NCBI GenBank assembly: GCA_021788795.1
Contig: JAJYKG010000148.1
Location: forward strand, 1-5,656
From: Thermoplasmata archaeon
GTDB taxonomy: Archaea; Thermoplasmatota; Thermoplasmata; RBG-16-68-12
Length of the DNA: 5,656 nt
Direction of reading: 5' to 3'
Positions 1-4,496 of the stretch are shown here, piece by piece (within the stretch, counting starts at the first letter, position 1; the number at the start of each line of letters is the position of its first letter). Both the position numbers and the translations under genes were made by a program. The notes beneath the pieces were generated by a model. The model was not told the DNA's origin. It did no database searches and worked only from the letters and a program-made list of their open reading frames with translations.

Positions 1-9
1 TTCCGATCT
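1..9. other. Residual sequencing-adapter sequence at contig end
   Basis: The first nine bases, TTCCGATCT, are identical to the last nine bases of the standard Illumina adapter (known to end in GCTCTTCCGATCT). A nine-base match placed exactly at base 1 is unlikely by chance. These bases are therefore probably not genomic, and base 1 is probably a contig end. The reading frame that crosses them on the minus strand should be trusted only from about base 10 onward. Confidence 0.8.
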
Positions 10-530
10 GACGACGGTTCGAAGGCCGAGGGTGCGAGCGCGAGCAGGAACACCGCGTCCACCATGAAGAGGACCAGCGCCGCGTCGTCCGTCCCGAGGC
101 CGAGGGGCGCGAACAGCAGGAGGGTCGGCCCGAAGCCCGTGACGGACGCGAAGGCCGCGGGCCATGCCCACGGCCGCTTCGCCAGGAGGGCGAGCCCCGT
201 GACGAAGGCCACGAAGGGCGCGAACCCGCTCAGGAAGACGTGGCCCTCGTCGAGGGACACGTGGGCCCAGGCGACCCCGAGCATGAGGAGGAGGATCGCG
301 AACGCCGCGGGCACGAACCAGGGCCAGCGGATCGGCCAGACGTCCGAGCGCTCGAGGACGGCGAGGAGGACGAACGCGAGGACCGCGAGGGCGACGAGGA
401 TCTCGCTCCCGGCTCCCGCGGGGGACGGGGCCTGGAGGAGGCCCATCGCGCCGCCGAGCAGGGCGATCCCGCCCAGGACCAGGCTCAGGCCGACGAACCA
501 GCGCAGGATCCGCTCCACGCGCGCGCGCAT
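1..530 (-). CDS. Multi-pass membrane protein, 3' end missing
   Basis: An uninterrupted minus-strand frame starts at ATG 530-528 and runs off the left edge, giving 176 visible residues; the last two or three come from the adapter remnant. Hydrophobic segments lie at about residues 10-32, 43-60, 71-92, 101-117, 120-145 and 149-168, so at least six transmembrane helices are visible. The N-terminus (MRARVERILRWF) is positively charged and probably cytoplasmic. No catalytic motif or known family is recognised; a permease-like or purely structural membrane role cannot be separated. The start is the only ATG in frame. A T-rich stretch, CCTTTTCACC on the minus strand at about 551-560, sits 21-30 nt upstream and could be a weak TATA-like element for a leaderless message. 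The opposite-strand reading frames here are Arg/Pro/Glu-rich shadows. The true length and C-terminus are unknown. Confidence 0.75.
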   Translation of the reverse strand, partial: MRARVERILRWFVGLSLVLGGIALLGGAMGLLQAPSPAGAGSEILVALAVLAFVLLAVLERSDVWPIRWPWFVPAAFAILLLMLGVAWAHVSLDEGHVFLSGFAPFVAFVTGLALLAKRPWAWPAAFASVTGFGPTLLLFAPLGLGTDDAALVLFMVDAVFLLALAPSAFEPSSDR

Positions 531-617
531 CGCGGGGGCATCGCCGCGGGGGTGAAAAGGCTTCCCTCGTTCGGCCGGCCCAAGGGACGGCCTGCCGCCG
601 CGGGGCGTCCAGGGGAA

Positions 618-637
618 GCGGGGGTCCCGTCCCCCGC
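618..637. repeat. GC-rich perfect hairpin upstream of tRNA-Ala
   Basis: GCGGGGG (618-624) and CCCCCGC (631-637) form a perfect 7-bp inverted repeat around a 6-nt loop. It lies in the 151-nt gap between the divergent membrane-protein gene and the tRNA, with no T-run on either side. It is too far upstream to be part of the tRNA core promoter. It may be structural or only a by-product of high GC content. Confidence 0.4.
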
Positions 638-644
638 CCAAGCG

Positions 645-655
645 AAGTTTCATCT
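645..655 (+). promoter_or_regulatory. Possible TATA-box region of tRNA-Ala
   Basis: AAGTTTCATC is the only AT-rich patch in the otherwise GC-rich sequence before the tRNA. It ends about 27 nt upstream of the tRNA 5' end at 682, where an archaeal TATA box would be expected. The match to a consensus box is poor, so the call rests mostly on position. Confidence 0.35.
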
Positions 656-681
656 GCATCCCGGCGCTCTGCGCGCCTCGC

Positions 682-753
682 GGGCCGGTAGATCAGCGGA
701 AGATCGCCTGCTTTGCAAGCAGGAAGTCCTGGGTTCAAATCCCAGCCGGTCCA
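682..753 (+). tRNA. tRNA-Ala (anticodon TGC)
   Basis: A complete cloverleaf can be drawn. The acceptor stem is GGGCCGG (682-688) with CCGGTCC (746-752), discriminator base A at 753. The D stem is GATC/GATC (691-694, 702-705). The anticodon stem is CCTGC/GCAGG (707-711, 719-723) around loop TTTGCAA, anticodon TGC at 714-716. The variable loop is AAGTC, and the T arm is CTGGG-TTCAAAT-CCCAG (729-745). The third acceptor pair is G684:T750, the G3:U70 pair that alanyl-tRNA synthetase recognises, and A73 also fits alanine. There is no intron and no encoded CCA, as in many archaeal tRNA genes. It decodes GCN alanine codons. An integrase gene fragment starts 50 bp downstream on the same strand, which makes this tRNA a likely integration target. 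Confidence 0.96.
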
Positions 754-760
754 TCCCTCC

Positions 761-793
761 TGGGTCCGCAAGGTATTGATTTCACCGGACCCA
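761..793. repeat. Inverted repeat between tRNA-Ala and integrase start
   Basis: TGGGTCCG (761-768) and CGGACCCA (786-793) are perfect 8-bp inverted repeats separated by 17 nt. The spacer holds the AT-rich TATTGATTT patch. The repeat begins 7 nt after the tRNA discriminator base and ends 10 nt before the integrase ATG. The right arm with its flank (ccggacccatc) also loosely resembles the tRNA 3' end (ccggtccatc). It may be an integrase core- or arm-binding site, an operator over the integrase promoter, or a tRNA 3' trailer structure. Only the repeat itself is seen; the role is inferred. Confidence 0.45.
774..783 (+). promoter_or_regulatory. Possible TATA-like element of the integrase gene
   Basis: TATTGATTTC lies about 21-30 nt upstream of the integrase ATG at 804. 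It is the only AT-rich patch between the tRNA and that start. The spacing would suit an archaeal TATA box driving a leaderless message, since no purine-rich ribosome-binding site precedes the ATG. It sits inside the spacer of the 761-793 inverted repeat, so a protein bound there could occlude it. Confidence 0.3.
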
Positions 794-803
794 TCGGTTC
801 TCC

Positions 804-983
804 ATGGGGCGACCCCCAAAATGGACCTCTCTGCTCGAGGATCCTGACGTTCGCCGCTGGTACAACCAGCTGTCGTTGGGGTCTATCACCACGGCGGAGG
901 AGCGAATCCGCGTCCTGGGGCGCTTCTGCGAAGAGATTGGGATGGCCCCGAGGCAGTTCGCCGACCTCGCCAGAGAGGACAAC
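804..983 (+). pseudogene. Tyrosine-recombinase integrase, N-terminal fragment
   Basis: The first ~59 codons read like the N-terminal core-binding (SAM-like) domain of archaeal site-specific integrases. A short basic start (MGRPPKW) is followed by DPDVRRWYNQLSLGSITTAEE and then RVLGRFCEEIGMAPRQFADLARED. The family pattern is an R-WY-x-x-L-x-x-GS segment, then T-A, an L-G-x-FC-E-x-G stretch and a following P. Intact relatives run to roughly 300-400 residues with a C-terminal R...HxxR...Y catalytic domain, absent here. After about base 980 the frame stays open to 1430, but only as the antisense of an ATPase gene on the other strand, so that extension is not real coding. The ATG at 804 is fixed by an in-frame TGA at 777-779 with no other start between. 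Its place right after a tRNA on the same strand fits an integrated-element border. Without catalytic residues it cannot recombine DNA. Family assignment rests on about 60 residues. Confidence 0.62.
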
Positions 984-1442
984 GGTGGCCGGCGGCGCGT
1001 CGAGCAGGATGTGGACGGGCCTCTCGGCGAGGAGGGCCATGCGGAACAACTCCTTCACGTCGTCGTAGCCGACAATCGGTGCGAAGAGGTCCGGCAACCA
1101 GGGCGCGATGTCGGGCTGGGGCTCGGCCGCGGCGGACCGCTGGCCGATCTCGTCTCGGATCGCCTTCCGCACGGCCTCGGCGTCCGTGAGCCGGCACACG
1201 GTGTGGTGGTTCGACTTCATCACGATGGACACGATGCCCACGTGCGCGAGCCGCGCCAGGTAGCCCGGCGCGACGCCGACCTCGTACCACTCCCCGCCCC
1301 AGGGCCTGTTGTCGATCGTGCCGTCCACGTGCCAGCCCCCCTCCGCCACGACGTCGTCCTCGTAGGCGAGGAGTTTCGTCAGGATCGGGCCGTAGGTCTC
1401 GCTGTGCGCCAACTCCAGGATGTCCTGTAGGAAGGAATCCAT
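984..1442 (-). pseudogene. Winged-helix/AAA ATPase, N-terminal fragment cut in Walker A
   Basis: From ATG 1442, about 153 native residues are seen. Residues ~15-100 look like a winged-helix DNA-binding domain: a helix-rich start, a PGYLARLAHVGIVSIVMKSNHH segment typical of a recognition helix with a wing, then CRLTDAEAVRKAI. After a short linker, residues ~117-153 (DLFAPIVGYDDVKELFRMALLAERPVHILLDAPPAT) match the start of an MCM/RuvB-like AAA module. There the family reads GxDxxK...L...PVHxLLxGPPxxxKT. Position one of Walker A is D rather than the usual G, and the motif is lost before its GK[S/T]. Past base ~984 the frame continues only as antisense of the integrase and tRNA. A Shine-Dalgarno-like GGTGGTGA (minus strand, about 1446-1453) precedes the start. 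With no P-loop lysine, Walker B or arginine finger, it cannot hydrolyse ATP. The exact ATPase subfamily is uncertain. Confidence 0.58.
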
Positions 1443-1480
1443 GGTTCACCACCCGAAGGGGCAGGTCTTTGTGCCTGGAG

Positions 1481-1490
1481 GACATATCGG
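1481..1490. promoter_or_regulatory. Divergent promoter region between ATPase and DUF998 genes
   Basis: GACATATCGG is the only AT-rich patch between the two divergent starts. Its ATAT core lies 20-26 nt before GTG 1507, the distance expected for a TATA box of a leaderless plus-strand message. It is about 42 nt from the minus-strand ATG 1442, which would leave a leader of about 16 nt containing the GGTGGTGA motif. Because ATAT is symmetric it could serve either direction. The call rests on position and composition. Confidence 0.35.
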
Positions 1491-1506
1491 GGCGGGGCTC
1501 GCGACG

Positions 1507-2085
1507 GTGAACGTGGAGCGGTGGACGCGATACCTGGGCGGCTCCGTCGTGGGCGTCCCGTGGGTCCTCTTCGCGCTGTGCTACGCCCTGAACCCTTGGT
1601 TCGTGGTGACGCGGGACGCTCTGAGCGACTTCGGGGGTCCGCCGGCAGGCGCCGTCGCCTGGGTCTACAACGTCGGCCTCGTCCTCATCGCCGTCATCAT
1701 CGGGCTCTTCTCCCTCGGCCTCGTCGTGACCTCCCGAGACAAGGTGCAGGTCTGCGGCGGCGCGTTCTGGTTCGTCGCGGGCCTGTTCCTCGCCCTGATC
1801 GGCATCTTCCACGAGGGCACGTACCCCCATGACTTCGTGTCCACGTGGTTCTTCATCCAGGTCGCCCTGGCCATCGGCACGATGGGCGTCGGTTCGTTCC
1901 TCACCCGCGACAGTATGGGCGGCACCGTGTCGATCGCCTGCGCGGCCCTCATGCCCCTGGGCGACCTCCTCGTGGCCTGGCCGTCCGCGGCCACCGTCGA
2001 GATCTACGAGATCTTGATCATCGACGCCTGGGCGCTCTTCCTGCTGCTCCGCCCTCTCCTCGCCGCTCGGCGGGGTGGGGCCTGA
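1507..2085 (+). CDS. DUF998-family six-TM membrane protein
   Basis: The protein is about 192 residues if it starts at GTG 1507, close to the usual ~190-200 of DUF998 proteins. It shows the family signature after the first helix, NPWFVVTRDALSDFGGP (residues ~29-45; family pattern NP.xS...N.LSDLG). This is followed by WVYNVGLVLIAV, then the GIFHEGTYPHDFVSTWFF loop between helices 3 and 4 (family pattern GIF.E....H...A..FF). Hydrophobic segments lie near residues 10-28, 49-74, 83-101, 109-131, 138-157 and 165-184. DUF998 proteins are integral membrane proteins of unknown biochemical role. Longer starts exist at ATG 1420 and ATG 1441. Both were passed over because the added residues are hydrophilic, those before 1442 lie inside the divergent ATPase gene, and a TATA-like box fits 1507. 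It converges on the PCNA fragment, with 49 bp between the stop codons. It is the only gene of the middle block that looks intact. Confidence 0.85.
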   Translation: MNVERWTRYLGGSVVGVPWVLFALCYALNPWFVVTRDALSDFGGPPAGAVAWVYNVGLVLIAVIIGLFSLGLVVTSRDKVQVCGGAFWFVAGLFLALIGIFHEGTYPHDFVSTWFFIQVALAIGTMGVGSFLTRDSMGGTVSIACAALMPLGDLLVAWPSAATVEIYEILIIDAWALFLLLRPLLAARRGGA

Positions 2086-2111
2086 GGCGGCTTGCAGGAT
2101 CACCATGCCCG

Positions 2112-2136
2112 AAAAAAGCGAGCCCACGAGGGGCTC
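2112..2136 (-). terminator. Hairpin plus T-run terminator of the PCNA fragment
   Basis: On the minus strand GAGCCC (2136-2131) pairs perfectly with GGGCTC (2125-2120) around a 5-nt loop. A GC dinucleotide and six T residues (2117-2112) follow. The PCNA stop codon (2137-2135) overlaps the first arm of the stem. This is a textbook intrinsic-type terminator layout. Archaea mostly rely on the T-run alone, so the hairpin may add stability rather than drive release. It lies in the 49-bp gap between convergent genes and does not give a T-run in the DUF998 direction. Confidence 0.62.
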
Positions 2137-2575
2137 ACTCCGACTCTTCGATGCGCGGGGCCGAGAGGTACGTGCCCTTCGTGGCCCCCTCCCAGTCCGC
2201 GCGGACCGGGTAGTCCGTGCCGAGGTGCAGGACGCGCTGCTCCGCCTTGACGGCCTTCAGGAAGGCCTGGAGGGAGTCCAGGGGGAACAGGGACGTATCC
2301 CGGTCCCCGGAGATCTCGACCTCGCACTGCGTGCCGTTCCGGAAGTCCAGGGACGCCTGGTCCACGTCCCCCTCTCCCAAGACGTTCAGGCCGTCCCGCG
2401 TGACCGTCAGGCGCACGTGGTCCGTGATCGACTCGAGGGCCTTCGGGGCCTCGAGGAGGTCCTCCGCGGCGATCGTGGCCTTCGCGGGCAGGTTCAACGC
2501 AGGCACCCGGGGGTCCGCCAGGTCCGCCGTGTCGACCGCGGCCATCGTCCGCGTCGTGCGGCCGATCTCCACGGC
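2135..2575 (-). pseudogene. pcn: PCNA sliding clamp, C-terminal half only
   Basis: About 145 native residues are seen, ending at TGA 2137-2135. They begin just before the interdomain connector loop (IGRTTRTMAAVDTADLADPRVPALNLPAKA; family pattern M..VDTAGMSDPK.P.L.LPA). They then cover the second clamp domain: ITDHVRLTVTRDGLNVLGEGDVDQASL, LFPLDSLQAFLKAVKAEQRVLHLGTDYPVRADW and the C-terminal YLSAPRIEESE (family: YLLAPRIE). Whole archaeal PCNA is about 245-250 residues of two similar domains and forms a homotrimeric or heterotrimeric ring that tethers polymerases to DNA. Here domain I is missing. Upstream of about base 2575 the frame is only the antisense of a TPR gene. An internal ATG at 2545-2543 could in theory start a single-domain product of 136 residues, but no ring could form from it in the normal way. 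The gene keeps its own terminator, so the loss is confined to the 5' side. Confidence 0.8.
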
Positions 2576-2579
2576 CGTC

Positions 2580-2834
2580 GAGGATGCGGCCGCGAAGGCC
2601 GCCGCGGACCGCCTGCGGTCGAACCCCCGCGACTGGGACGCCCTCGCCGCCGTGGGCACGTACCTCCTCGCCCGAGACGAGGCGGACAAGGCCCTCGACT
2701 GCTTCCACCGGATCACCCGGGAGAATCCGAAGTACCCGGGCATCTGGAGGCTCAAGGCCAAGGCCTTCGAGGCCCTCGGCGACGCGAAGAGTGCCGACGC
2801 ATGCCGGCGCCGCAGTTTGGACCCGCAGTCCTGA
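2580..2834 (+). pseudogene. TPR-repeat protein, C-terminal fragment
   Basis: About 83 residues ending at TGA 2832-2834 read as tetratricopeptide-like helical repeats. One unit is ADRLRSNPRDWDALAAVGTYLL, with ARDEADKALDCFHRITRENPKYPG and IWRLKAKAFEALGDAKSADACRRR completing one and a half further helices pairs. The TPR hallmarks W/L-x-x-G/A-x-x-x-x at helix A, A-L-x-x-F at helix B and the closing NP-x-Y-P are visible. TPR repeats are protein-docking scaffolds; the partner cannot be told. The 5' part of the gene is missing: upstream of about 2580 this frame is the antisense of the PCNA gene. There is no plausible start codon at the boundary, so I treat it as a fragment. The repeat-bearing region has strong third-position G/C, as in its neighbours, arguing that it was real coding sequence. 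Confidence 0.65.
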
Positions 2835-2856
2835 CCCTGGTTTGATCGCCGACACG

Positions 2857-2875
2857 GGCCCGGCAGGCACGGGCC
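2857..2875. repeat. Hairpin after the TPR fragment
   Basis: GGCCCG (2857-2862) and CGGGCC (2870-2875) form a perfect 6-bp stem with a 7-nt loop, 22 nt after the TPR stop codon. No T-run follows, so a terminator role on the plus strand is only possible, not shown. The same stretch contains a direct repeat of CACGGGCC (2853-2860 and 2868-2875). Confidence 0.3.
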
Positions 2876-2902
2876 ATTCGAGCCCTCCGTCGATACGGGT
2901 TT

Positions 2903-2916
2903 GTGGCCCCTGCCAC
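2903..2916. repeat. Short hairpin after the Roadblock gene
   Basis: GTGGC (2903-2907) and GCCAC (2912-2916) form a 5-bp stem with a 4-nt loop. It starts 10 nt after the stop of the minus-strand Roadblock gene. There is no convincing T-run behind it on the minus strand. It may help to end the transcript or separate the two convergent units (TPR fragment and Roadblock gene). Confidence 0.25.
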
Positions 2917-2926
2917 CCGGACGCCC

Positions 2927-3751
2927 TCAGCTCCGGAGCACCTTCTCGAACGACTCGTCGATCCCGGGGAACGCGGCCGCATCGCCGCTCCAGTTCTTCA
3001 GCGTCGCCCCGTGGCGCTCCTCGAAGTCCTGGACCGCGTCCATGACCCGATATTGGACGTCCTCGGGGTCGGCGTCCCTCGCCACGGCCGCCGCGATGAC
3101 CTCCTTGCCCCGGACGAAGAAGATCGTGTACACCCCGTACCGCATCTGGTCGAGGCTGCCCGCCTTCGTCGCGAGGGTCTGCTTCACGAAGTCCTGCACG
3201 CCGACGAGCATGCCTCCGAGGATGTCCCGGTCCAGGTCCGTCCGGAGGGAGTCGGAGTAGTGGCGGAGGAGGAGGCCGCTGTTGTGCAGGAGGAAAAGCT
3301 CCGAGATCCGGCTCCGCCGCCCGAACGCGAAGCCCAGGGCGTCCGCGATCTGCCGCGCGGCCCTCCGCATCTCGATCCGGAGGTTCCCGAGGTTCGTCGC
3401 CTTGTCCGCGACCAGGAGGAGGCTCACCCCGCCGCTCGCCATGTGCATCACGGCGACGTTCGCCTCGGGCCCTTCCATGAGGATGAAGTCCGGCGCGGAC
3501 AGGTCGAGGTTCTCGAAGACGCCCCGGGACGACTCGGCGATCAGGGTGCTCATCGCCGCGAGCACGGAGGCATCCGGGCCGCCCCGGATGTCCCTCGCCA
3601 CGGTGAGCCCGTTCGTGTCCGCGATGACGGAGCCTCGCACGCCCCGGGCCCGGCGCCGCATCTGAAGCAGGGCCTGCTCGAGTTGCTCCTCGAGCCCCGC
3701 CTCGTCCGTCGGCAGGGCGTCCGTCCGATCGAGGACCTCATCGCGCGGCAT
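2927..3751 (-). CDS. Roadblock/LC7 plus longin-like domain protein
   Basis: This is a 274-residue soluble protein with two alpha/beta domains. Residues ~20-140 fit the Roadblock/LC7 (MglB-like) fold: a leading helix LEEQLEQALLQMRRRARGVRGSVIADTNGLTVARD, then helix ASVLAAMSTLIAESSRGVFENL, strands FILMEGPEANVAVMHMA and GVSLLLVADKATNLGNLRIEMRRAARQIADAL. Residues ~148-250 fit a longin-like domain: ISELFLLHNSGLLLRHYSDS, ILGGMLVGVQDFVKQTL, YGVYTIFFVRGKEVIAAAVARDADPE and VMDAVQDFEERHGATLKNWSGD. Such domains act as dimerising platforms and regulators of small Ras-like GTPases in all three domains of life; no GTPase lies in this window. The start at ATG 3751 was preferred over ATG 3805: the added 18 residues are an Arg-rich overlap with the upstream gene, and a GGGGGAG motif sits just before 3751. 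It overlaps the upstream membrane-protein gene by 14 nt, indicating an operon with coupled translation. Confidence 0.78.
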   Translation of the reverse strand: MPRDEVLDRTDALPTDEAGLEEQLEQALLQMRRRARGVRGSVIADTNGLTVARDIRGGPDASVLAAMSTLIAESSRGVFENLDLSAPDFILMEGPEANVAVMHMASGGVSLLLVADKATNLGNLRIEMRRAARQIADALGFAFGRRSRISELFLLHNSGLLLRHYSDSLRTDLDRDILGGMLVGVQDFVKQTLATKAGSLDQMRYGVYTIFFVRGKEVIAAAVARDADPEDVQYRVMDAVQDFEERHGATLKNWSGDAAAFPGIDESFEKVLRS

Positions 3752-4166
3752 CGCTCTCCCCCTCGGCCGACTCCTGGGGAATCGCCTTCGTCTCCGCGCG
3801 ACCATGGGCGGCGGGGGTCCATCCTCTTCGCGAGGAGGCGGCCGCCTTCCGGGGCCGGACGATCAGGAAGAGCTCTGCGCTCCCGTAGAGGACGGCCCCG
3901 ATGAAGAGCACGATGGCCGCTGCGGACACGAGGGCCGGGGGCGGGATCGAGAGGATGCTGAACAGGAAAACGGTTGCGATGACGGCGAACCCGACCGTGA
4001 ACGCGCCGAGGAAGCGGATGACGCGGTCCGCCATGATGTACATCCGCGCACGTCGCACCTCGCGGTTCATCCGGAGGAACGAAAGGAACGTCAGGACGAG
4101 GAGGAGGGCCGCAGCCCCTAGCGCCCCCTCGAAACCGATTTCGAAGGCCAACGTGGCGAGGTCCAT
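3738..4166 (-). CDS. Small three-TM membrane protein, operon with Roadblock gene
   Basis: A 142-residue protein with three hydrophobic segments at about residues 12-32, 51-73 and 78-103. A basic loop (RMNREVRRARMYIMADRVIRF) lies between the first two, and a ~38-residue hydrophilic, charged tail (RPRKAAASSRRGW...EGESDAAR) follows. By the positive-inside rule the loop and the tail both lie in the cytoplasm (one hairpin plus one entering helix). No family is recognised. The start is ATG 4166-4164, the first ATG in frame after the upstream region. The 14-nt overlap with the Roadblock/longin gene, with the downstream ATG inside this gene's last codons, shows co-transcription. It is reasonable to infer, but not shown, that this protein anchors or senses for the Roadblock protein at the membrane. 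The complementary-strand frames are charged low-complexity shadows. Confidence 0.76.
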   Translation of the reverse strand: MDLATLAFEIGFEGALGAAALLLVLTFLSFLRMNREVRRARMYIMADRVIRFLGAFTVGFAVIATVFLFSILSIPPPALVSAAAIVLFIGAVLYGSAELFLIVRPRKAAASSRRGWTPAAHGRAETKAIPQESAEGESDAAR

Positions 4167-4210
4167 GAGGAGTCCACCGACCCGCTTCCGGCCGCCACGG
4201 GCGCTCCGGC

Positions 4211-4246
4211 GTGATAAGCCTATCGGCCTAAGAATCAGGATTTAGG
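4211..4246 (-). promoter_or_regulatory. Possible promoter region of the membrane protein/Roadblock operon
   Basis: This is the most AT-rich stretch upstream of ATG 4166. On the minus strand it holds CTTATCAC (4219-4212) and ATTCTTAGG farther up. The first lies 46-53 nt before the start codon, so an archaeal TATA box there would give a leader of about 20-25 nt. Two small dyads overlap it: GATA...TATC (4213-4224) and CCTAA...TTAGG (4227-4246), which could be binding sites for a regulator. The assignment is from composition and spacing only. Confidence 0.35.
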
Positions 4247-4365
4247 GCGACCGAAACCCCGCGAGGCCCCAACCGGAGGCCTTCGGTCGCATCCGCTGAG
4301 AAGACGTGCCGTGCATCCGGGTACGCAGATTCCGCGCTGACGTGGACGTAACTGTCGTCGCCCAT
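4228..4365 (-). CDS. Doubtful 45-residue ORF in the divergent region
   Basis: From ATG 4365 to TAG 4230-4228 the minus strand encodes MGDDSYVHVSAESAYPDARH, then a stretch ending LGPRGVSVALNPDS. The composition is balanced rather than Arg/Pro-rich, unlike the shadow frames here, which is the only reason to list it; the frame can extend upstream to ATG 4422. Against it: third-position G/C is lower than in the neighbouring genes, no ribosome-binding site or clear promoter precedes it, and a 9-bp inverted repeat (4247-4290) lies inside it. It may be a decayed gene end or chance. No family is recognised. Confidence 0.2.
   Translation of the reverse strand: MGDDSYVHVSAESAYPDARHVFSADATEGLRLGPRGVSVALNPDS
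4247..4290. repeat. Nested inverted repeat in the 4167-4635 intergenic region
   Basis: GCGACCGAA (4247-4255) and TTCGGTCGC (4282-4290) are perfect 9-bp inverted repeats. Inside them GGCC (4265-4268) can pair with GGCC (4278-4281) around a 9-nt loop, giving an extended hairpin with a one-sided bulge. The element lies just upstream of the probable promoter of the minus-strand operon. It could be a folded RNA leader of one of the divergent units, a terminator without T-run, or an operator. A perfect 9-bp arm pair this close together is unlikely to be pure chance, but high GC content raises the odds. Confidence 0.5.
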
Positions 4366-4397
4366 GGGCCGTCGTTGGGTGTAACTCACGGATCCCG

Positions 4398-4417
4398 GCA
4401 ACGCCACCCGGGGTTGC
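4398..4417. repeat. Imperfect hairpin in the intergenic region
   Basis: GCAAC (4398-4402) pairs with GTTGC (4413-4417). After a G-G mismatch, CC (4404-4405) pairs with GG (4410-4411), closing the ACCC loop. It is one of three dyads in the ~470-bp stretch between the operon and the propeller gene. No tRNA, RNase P RNA or SRP RNA signature was found in that stretch. Confidence 0.25.
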
Positions 4418-4496
4418 TGCATCTTTCATCCACGTGGTGAACCCATTTGACCCGTCCCCAGGCGCCCGGAGGAGCGGAGGTTCCGCCAGAGCGGCA

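Noticed and set aside
64..779. Two overlapping plus-strand reading frames (64-555 and 240-779) with Arg/Pro/Glu-rich translations
   Set aside because: They are low-complexity antisense of the six-TM membrane protein on the minus strand, and the second one runs through the tRNA-Ala gene.
735..983. Minus-strand continuation of the ATPase frame down to base 735
   Set aside because: Beyond about 984 it is the antisense of the integrase start and of the tRNA T arm. It is open only because GC-rich DNA has few stops.
984..1430. Plus-strand continuation of the integrase frame to 1430
   Set aside because: It is the antisense of the winged-helix/AAA ATPase, has no integrase-like or other recognisable sequence, and lacks catalytic motifs.
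886..2127. 413-residue minus-strand frame across the ATPase and DUF998 genes
   Set aside because: Its translation is dominated by Arg, Gly, Asp, Glu and His with no fold-like pattern, and it overlaps the well-supported DUF998 gene on the other strand and the ATPase in another frame.
2075..2870. Long frames on both strands across the PCNA and TPR fragments (2075-2845 plus, 2100-2870 minus)
   Set aside because: Low-complexity translations out of register with the PCNA and TPR sequences; shadows of those two fragments.
2903..3904. 333-residue plus-strand frame opposite the Roadblock gene
   Set aside because: The translation is rich in Arg/Pro/Glu/His with no conserved pattern, whereas the minus strand gives a clear two-domain protein.
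3804..4121. Highly acidic plus-strand frame (Asp/Glu/Gly/Arg-rich)
   Set aside because: It is the antisense of the three-TM membrane protein; hydrophobic codons read backwards typically give such charged strings.
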